Below are positions 58,181 through 64,000 of a stretch of 64,000 nt of DNA, piece after piece. The notes beneath the pieces are model-generated. The model searched no databases and was not told where the DNA came from. It worked only from the letters and a program-made list of their open reading frames with translations. How positions within the stretch are numbered: the stretch's first letter is position 1; the number at the start of each line of letters is the position of its first letter. The position numbers were made by a program, and so were the translations under genes. Source of the stretch: Azolla caroliniana (lineage: Eukaryota > Polypodiophyta); contig JBHGNT010000020.1 of the NCBI GenBank assembly GCA_043228905.1, positions 6,572,001 through 6,636,000 of the forward strand, in the 5' to 3' direction.

Positions 58181-58912
58181 TATGTTCATATGGATCGGCA
58201 AGTTGCCGACATCTTCACCAAACCGCTCGGATCGGACAAGTTGCAGCACTTCACCGAAATGCTTGGTGTTCAACATCTCGACATGCCACACTTGAGGGGG
58301 AGAACGGGCAAAGACACCGGAATGGGCAAAGGCAAAGATACTGCCAATTGCGCCGGTGAGGGAAGAACCGACAAAGGGAGAGAAATGAAGAAGAAAGTTG
58401 ACACATCTGAACAAGTCGGAACAAGCGGCAGTGGCGGCAGAGTCAAGAAGGACAGAGCCGACCGGAAGAAGAAGGCCAAGACCCGGACATGGTCCGATGT
58501 GGTGAAGGGCTTGGAACCGGAAGACGAATCGGGAGTGACCGATTCAGACAAGAGCTGGAATGAATAAGAGACAACCGATTCGGTTCAACAGACGGATTCA
58601 GAAGAACTGGATCAATTCAAGGTCAAGAGGACGAGAAGGCAGCGAAAGTCGATGCCAACACAAAGGAATCGGCGAATCGGCAAACACCGAAGTCATAGCA
58701 ACGAGGGAACTAAATTGGGCCTGTTGAGCAAAGACGCCGACCGAGGAGGTCGAGGTGTGCAGAATCAGAAGGGTTGCGGCAAACGGGACCTGACCGGACG
58801 AGGAGCGCGAGCGAGGCGGAGTGACGCCAGAAGGATCCGGGTGGAAGGACTGGCTGCCATGGAGACTGACACTACGATCCGACCTCAAGTTGAGCTTGAG
58901 GGGGAGTGTTGA
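58181..58912 (+). pseudogene. Copia A3 pol C-terminal extension
   Basis: After the usual copia pol ending (VADIFTKPLGSDKLQHF, MLGVQHLDMPHLRG) the frame does not stop but runs on for about 200 codons of highly charged sequence. Pieces: KKKVDTSEQVGTSG, RADRKKKAKTRTWSDVVKG, ESGVTDSDKSWNE, then a TAA at 58565, KVKRTRRQRKSM, DLTGRGARARRSDARR and RPQVELEGEC. The last stop codon (58910-58912) lies inside the 3' LTR. The PHLRG codons are CTTGAGGGGGAG (58291-58302), identical to the real polypurine tract at 58895-58906. Function unknown; a nucleic-acid-binding tail is plausible. Confidence 0.78.
58895..58906 (+). other. Polypurine tract of copia A3
   Basis: CTTGAGGGGGAG directly before the 3' LTR. 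An identical 12-mer lies at 58291-58302. Confidence 0.85.
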
Positions 58913-59374
58913 GCGGCAAGCTCAACCGGATCTGTATTGGCTGAATAAGCCTGAGCCGGATCGACATCCAGAAGGATGAGCCATTTCGGTGAGCTGGGGA
59001 GCTGGGGAGCCGGTTAGCCGGATCCTACAGTAACCGGAAGCCTAGTAGCAGCCTAGACTACTAGGTAGTTATTGTCTCGTAGTTAGTGTCAAACGCTCGT
59101 GTGAGCGTTGAAGTACACCGTACTTCTGTCAGTCCTCTTAGGACTTGTATAAATAGTGATGTTGAGCACGTTGTATGTACAAAGAATTTTACGAAGTTGT
59201 TGATAATAGATTTAAGTTGTTCTGCTCTTTCTCCGTCTCTCATGCGTACCTTTTGTGTGTTAATCTCTCTCTCTCCTGTGTACCTTTTGTGTGTTAATCT
59301 CTCTCTCTCTCTCTCTCTCTGTTGCTATCCAGCTAAGCTGGTTGTCTAACGCTTCCGCACCTTCGTTTCTTACA
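58907..59374 (+). repeat. 3' LTR of copia A3
   Basis: A 468-bp LTR. Compared with the 5' LTR it has a duplicated GTACCTTTTGTGTGTTAATC segment near 59247-59300 and shorter CT runs. Confidence 0.95.
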
Positions 59375-59799
59375 TAACTACATCAGCTAATGGCTAGTTA
59401 ATTAGTTACATTAGCTTGTGGTCATAGCTAAATAGCTACATTATGTAGTGACAATAGCAAAATAGCTACATCAACTAGTGGCCATAGCTGATTAGCTACA
59501 TCAGATAGGGGCCATAGCTAAATATGTATATCAGCTAGTGGCCATAGCTGATTAGCTATATCAGCTAGTGGCCATAGCTAAATAGCTACATAAGTTAGCT
59601 ACTCCAGCTTTGTGGTCATAGCTAAATAGTTACATCATGTAGTGGCCATAGGTAATTAGCTACATTAGTCATTGGCCATAGGTAATTAGCAACATCATCA
59701 TGTGGGCATAGCTAATTAGCTACATTAGAGAGTTGCAATAGCTAATTAGCCAAATTAGAAAGTCGCCATAACTAAATAGCTAAATCAGGTAGTGGTCAT
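59375..59799. repeat. 30-bp minisatellite, right part
   Basis: About fourteen more copies of the same 30-bp unit, continuing the array on the other side of A3. One copy is about 14 bp longer. Ends at copia D. Confidence 0.92.
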
Positions 59800-60225
59800 T
59801 GTGACATGAACTACCAATCGTAACTAATTAGTTACAAATAACTAATAAGATACCCTTCCTATTACGTAGGTTGATTTATTTATTAGGTTTAAGCGAATGC
59901 ATCCAACAATCAAAGTTCAACTACGAACATTCGAGTATCTTAAACCATGATTTGTGAAACGCTTGAAGGACGATTCACATGTTGTTGAATTTACCACGTA
60001 CAAATGGGTTTTCTCAAAGATTCTAATAATCTACTCCGTCACCATAGCTCCTCACTGTCGAATTCACACCGTCCCTTTGGATAGTCTAGGTTTAGGACAT
60101 CTTTGTGTGCCTCTCGCTCTCTCTCTCCCATTCTACTTTGAGATCGTGCTTTAATCTTGTGAACTTGGTGATCTTCATCTCAAAATGTTGTTGATGTTCC
60201 ACACTGATGGCCTCAGTTCCTAACA
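59800..60225 (+). repeat. 5' LTR of copia D
   Basis: Starts TGTGACATGA and ends TTCCTAACA. A CT run is present near 60112-60128. Its sequence differs from the copia B LTR although gag is similar. Confidence 0.85.
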
Positions 60226-60881
60226 TCTGGTATCAGAGCAGAGGTTCTTCAACTCGCTGCCAACTATCATCAACCTTCTATAGCATTCTTGCTTTGTTTC
60301 CCTTGAAGAACCTGAGTTCAAGATCTCCTTTGGAGAGGAGAAAGAAAACTGAAGATTCGCACTCTGCTTCGCTAGATCACTCTTAAGGTAAGCCAATTGA
60401 CTGTACCTTGCATTTGTGATTGGAGCCACTGGGGAGTGGAATCTCCATCAAATCGGCCTTTGAGATTGTGCTTTACCAAGGTAGACACAATCTATTTGCT
60501 TGTCGTAATTTCTCAAAGAAGATCTTGTCCTAGGAACAACCCCTATCCCTGCTTCATTCGACTATTTGGGAGGATCGGTCGGTTCTGTCCCTCTCATCGT
60601 CGTAGTCATTCGAAGCAGGATTGGCTTGGATAACTAGCATATAATCTGTGATTGGTATTGTCTTGAAATCAGCATTCGAAATCCGATTGCCTAATCGGTG
60701 CATTCATGTTCAATTTGGCTAAGTCAATCGTCTGTAACCACTCTGGACAGAATCTGCCAATAAGTCGACATCGATTCGACTCGTGTTCGAATCCGACTAA
60801 AACAATATCGGGTGAGCCAATCGGCTGCATCCCACCACCATTTGTAGTCAACTCCGAACAGAGTCTAACAAGCCGACACAG

Positions 60882-61599
60882 ATGACATCAACATTTGGCT
60901 CATCAGAGATGAGTCTAAGGAAGTTTGACGGATCAAACTTCAACTTCTAGGAACAGATACAAGACTATTTGATAGTAAAGGGGCAAATCGACCCCATCGA
61001 AACTGAAAATGCTCCAGAAGGATACAAACCGAACGAATGGCAGAAGCTGGACAAAATTGTCCGCACCACAATTCGGATGCACTTGTCGGAGTCAGTGTAC
61101 ATCACAATGCAATGGTGTTCAACAACCTTTCAACTATGGAAGACATTGTTGGACACTTATGAGAAGAAGGTTGCCTCCACAAAGATATATTTGGTTCGGC
61201 GTCTCTACAACCTGTGGATGAAAGAATTCGACTCAGTCCAGGCACACCTGAATGAGTATGAAAGTTTAAGCTCCCAGATTTTGGCTCAGGGGACGACAAC
61301 AAGATGAACTGAGAGCAATGTTGCTCATGAGTAGTCTTCCCCCGTCATGGGAAACTTTCGTCACAATTGTGTGCAATGCTTCAACTACTACTGTGAAGTA
61401 CTCCGAAGTTACGAGCGCAATACTAACTAAAGCAGCTCAGAGGAAATCATTTGCCAAAGATTCGACAAATGAAGCTTATGTAGTACAAGGTTCAACCGAA
61501 CGATTGAACAGTCGAGGAAGAAGTTCTTCCCGACAACCGAACAATCAACGAGGTCAGAGCAAGTCTCGAACAACCGAATATGCAACTTCTGCAAGAAAC
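60882..61599 (+). pseudogene. Copia D gag, truncated
   Basis: ATG 60882 (MTSTFGSSEMSLRKFDGSNF), closely similar to copia B gag. It has a TAG near 60948, a frameshift near 61300 (after LSSQILAQGT) and continues with LLMSSLPPSWETFVTIVCNA and QGSTERLNSRGRSSSRQ. The zinc knuckle begins (CNFCKK in a shifted frame) and is cut by C2 at 61600. Confidence 0.88.
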
Positions 61600-62036
61600 T
61601 AAAGAGAATAGCACGGAATATTGCTCGGCCACAACCGAGTCTTGAATCACTTCGTTTAAGGATCAAACACAGAAATGAGAATAGAGATGAATACACGTAC
61701 ACAAAAAGAGAGTACACAGGATGTTTACGTGGAAAATCCTAAATGGGAAAAAACCACGGGCACCCACAGACTCCAAACTAACACTATATGAGAAAGGTAT
61801 AGTCAGAGACTCGGAGGCAACGACCTCGAGCTCAGTTTATTCGCCAAGCGGCAGCTACAACAGAATATCACTCTGTATCTCCTCTCTCGCTCTGTTATGC
61901 ACATGCAACAATATGACAACCACCACCTCCGATCCGGTTTCCGGATCTCTTCCAGTTCTCACCAGGTCCATCCGGTTCTCATCGGGTCCACTTCATTCAT
62001 AACCGGATCCCATCCGGAGGGACCGATTTCCCAAAA
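61600..62036 (-). repeat. 3' LTR of copia C2
   Basis: A ~437-bp LTR aligned to the C1 LTR over ATTGCTCGGCCACAACCGAG, ACCACGGGCACCCACAGACT and GAGGGACCGA. Confidence 0.82.
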
Positions 62037-62046
62037 ATCTCATCCT

Positions 62047-63568
62047 TCACTCCGGCATGGAATGTCTCGTCAGCCCGATCCGCTTTCGGCACGCGTCCAG
62101 CTTGTCGGTTGTCAACACCTTGGTCAACATATTTGACCCGTTCTCCTCCATGTGGATCTTTGTCAGCACAAACTCTTGATCTTCTACTCTCTCCCGGATC
62201 CAGTGGTACCTCCGCTGGATATGTTTCGTTCGAGAATGGTAAGCCGTGTTCTTTGCAAGGTGGATGGAACTTTGACTATTGTAGTAAAGCCGATATTCCT
62301 CTTGTTGGATCCCTAGCTCTCTGATGAAGTCCTTCATCCAGATTATCTCCTTGCTAGCTTCCACAACTGCCATGTACTCTGCCTCCGTGGTTGACAATGC
62401 AATCGTCTTTTGCAACCTCGACTGCCACGAAACAACTCCCCCTGCATAAGTCATGACACATTCGGATGTAGACCAGCTGGTATCTGCATCAGCCGACATA
62501 TCTGAATCGGTGAATCCATCAAGTTGGGCATTACCAGAGCCGAACCGGAGGCACATACTTGAGGTGCCTTTCAGATACTGGAGTATCCACTTGACCACGT
62601 TCCAGTGCTCTCTTCCGGGATTGCTCATGAATCGACTGACTACTCCTACAATGTAACCAATGTCCGGCCGGGTACACACCATCCCATACATCAAGATCCT
62701 GACGACAGAGTCATATGGTATCTTCATCATATCCATCTTCTCCTCCTTTGTCCTCGGGCTCTACTTTCCAGACAACTTGCAATTTGCCGGAAGTGTCGAC
62801 CTGACCGGTTTCGCCTCCGACATGTTGAACCGTTGAAGCACCTTTGTCACGTACTTCTCAACCAGTTCCGGATGATGTGCATTCCCAATATCTGTCTTGC
62901 CGGACCCAAGTCTTTCATTGAAAAGGTCCGGTTCAAAGCCTTCTTCAGCATTCGAATCTTGCCTTGGTCTCGTCCGAAAATCACCATATTATCCACATAT
63001 AGGAGAAGTATCAGGAAATCTCCTCCGTCAAATTTCTTCACAAACACGCAACGATCGGCTTGTGTCTTGTGGTACCCTTGGTCGGTCATGAAGGAGTCGA
63101 ACTTCCGGTACCATTGCCGGGGAGCTTGCTTCAATCCGTATAAGATCTTCTTCAGCCGGCACACCAGGTGCTCCTTCCCTTTCTTCCCAAATCCTTTCGG
63201 TTGATGCATGTGGATCTCTTCTTCAAGGTCGCCATGTAGGAATGCCGTCTTGACATCCAGTTTCTCTACCTCGAGGTCCATGCTTGCCGCTATGCCAATA
63301 CCGTCTAGATGGATGTCATCTTTACTACCGGGGCAAAGACGATCCGGGCTTTGTGACTTGGTGGATTTCCGGCGTCTCCTGGTTTCAGCTTGTACACCCA
63401 CTTGTTCCGGAGTGCTCTCTTCCCTTTCGCCAACTCCATCAGTTCATATGTGTAGTTCTCATGGAGGGAGTCCATCTCATCCTGCATGACAATCAACCAC
63501 TTGCGGTTGTGGGTGTCTGTCTTTGCTTCTTCGAAGCTTTCCGGCTCCCCGTCATCGATTAGCAACAC
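62047..63568 (-). pseudogene. Copia C2 RT and RNase H
   Basis: Minus-strand pol ending at TGA 62049-62047. RNase H: FTDSDMSADADTS, IALSTTEAEYMAVVEASKE and HSRTKHIQRRYHWIRERVE. RT: KLDVKTAFLHGDLEEEIHMH, LYGLKQAPRQWYRKFD and the catalytic box LLLYVDNMVIFG. The box reads YVDN, so the second catalytic Asp is replaced by Asn. An internal deletion removes part of RT between APVVKMTSI and the preceding RT N-terminus near 63340. Frameshifts near 62760 and 62870. Confidence 0.92.
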
Positions 63569-64000
63569 ATGCTATGCATCCGGAAATCTCTGGGGGGCTC
63601 TTCTCTCTCAGAGAGGATATCTCCGTCCCTGGTTTCTGACTGCCTGTTCCTTCGTTTGTTCCTCATTCTCATCCGATTTGGGATCTTGTCCGGTTCTGGG
63701 GTCTTCTTCTTCTTCGGTCGGCCCGGTTTCTTGTCCGTATCCGGCCGGTTCGTCCAATGTCATCTGGTTACTGGCCAACATCCGGTTTTCAACCGGGTAA
63801 GTCCTTGTGTCCTTAAGCCAGTTTTCATTGGATGATCTGGAGTTCATCACCTTCGTCTCTGACTCCCAGTTGGCAATAGTCTTGTCTTCCATGAAGACTA
63901 TGTCTCGACTCCGGAACACCTTCTTGTCGACCAGATCCCACACCCGATAACTGAACTCATCATCCCCGTATCCAAGGAATATGCATGTTTGGGACTTCGG
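63569..64000 (-). pseudogene. Copia C2 integrase C-terminus
   Basis: Contains YGDDEFSYRVWDLVDKKV, FRSRDIVFMEDKTIANWE and an acidic Glu/Asp/Thr-rich linker (ETGPTEEEEDPRTGQDPKSD), the usual copia segment between integrase and RT. It runs off the window end. Confidence 0.85.

Larger units (their letters stand above)
52937..59374 (+). mobile_element. Ty1/copia element copia A3, complete
   Basis: A 6,438-bp plus-strand copy of family A with LTRs 52937-53390 and 58907-59374 and an exact 5-bp target duplication TAACT (52932-52936 and 59375-59379). It inserted into a 30-bp minisatellite. Inside are a perfect tRNA-iMet primer site, gag, protease, integrase, RT, RNase H and a C-terminal extension. 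A gypsy LTR of about 470 bp sits in integrase. Stops are frequent, but long stretches stay in one frame. Confidence 0.96.
59800..61599 (+). mobile_element. Ty1/copia element copia D, 5' part
   Basis: Plus-strand relative of copia B. A 426-bp 5' LTR (59800-60225), a tRNA-iMet primer site (TGGTATCAGAGCA, from 60228), a leader of about 640 bp and gag are present. It is cut in the gag zinc knuckle by copia C2, and the remainder lies beyond the window. It inserted in the 30-bp minisatellite (left target GTCAT). Confidence 0.9.
61600..64000 (-). mobile_element. Ty1/copia element copia C2, minus strand, 3' part
   Basis: Same family as C1, inserted in copia D gag. The 3' LTR and most of pol are visible; gag and 5' LTR lie beyond 64000. 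LTR ends have lost the TG/CA form (TAAAGAG at the left edge and CCAAAA at the right), so it is older than C1. Confidence 0.9.

Overview
This is a plant nuclear window: 64 kb of AT-rich land-plant chromatin. The evidence is LTR retrotransposons of the Ty1/copia and Ty3/gypsy types with initiator-tRNA-Met primer sites, abundant CT/GA/CA microsatellites, and one spliced gene with GT-AG introns that encodes a plant-type inositol polyphosphate 5-phosphatase. I cannot name the species.

Left block (1-25.8 kb) is a nested pile of retroelements. A copia element (family A, copy A1) is cut twice: by the 3' end of a gypsy element (gypsy-1, 1-1145, with a minisatellite upstream of its LTR) and by a complete 10.07 kb gypsy element (gypsy-2, 1724-11796, 5-bp target duplication) that carries a long extra coiled-coil ORF after pol. 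A1 resumes at 11802-13318. A gypsy gag remnant (gypsy-3) follows and is split by a young, almost intact copia element (copia B, 13671-19029, near-identical LTRs, one premature stop). A second family-A copia (A2, 19201-25809) lies on the minus strand and itself holds a ~1 kb LTR-like insertion.

Middle block (25.8-47.4 kb) has no recognisable retroelement coding sequence. It holds the one clear host gene (31457-35751, ten exons, 515 aa) preceded by about 1 kb of CT-rich compound microsatellite and a purine-rich repeat. The rest is AT-rich intergenic DNA with microsatellites, small tandem repeats and a few possible tRNA-derived SINE heads.

Right block (47.4-64 kb) is again nested. An unrecognised, decayed ORF is interrupted by a minus-strand copia (C1, 47652-51832) whose removal with one target copy joins the reading frame. 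A 30-bp minisatellite (about 52470-59799) is invaded by copia A3 (52937-59374) and by copia D (59800 onward). A3 contains a nested gypsy LTR, and D is cut in gag by copia C2, which runs off the window end.

The mobile elements are mostly dead: in-frame stops, frameshifts, deletions, and in C2 a mutated RT catalytic site. Copia B is closest to intact. The most unusual features are the extra ORF of gypsy-2, the LTR-reaching basic C-terminal extension of family-A copia pol with its duplicated polypurine tract, and the split unknown ORF. The 5-phosphatase is the only gene I would assign to the host.
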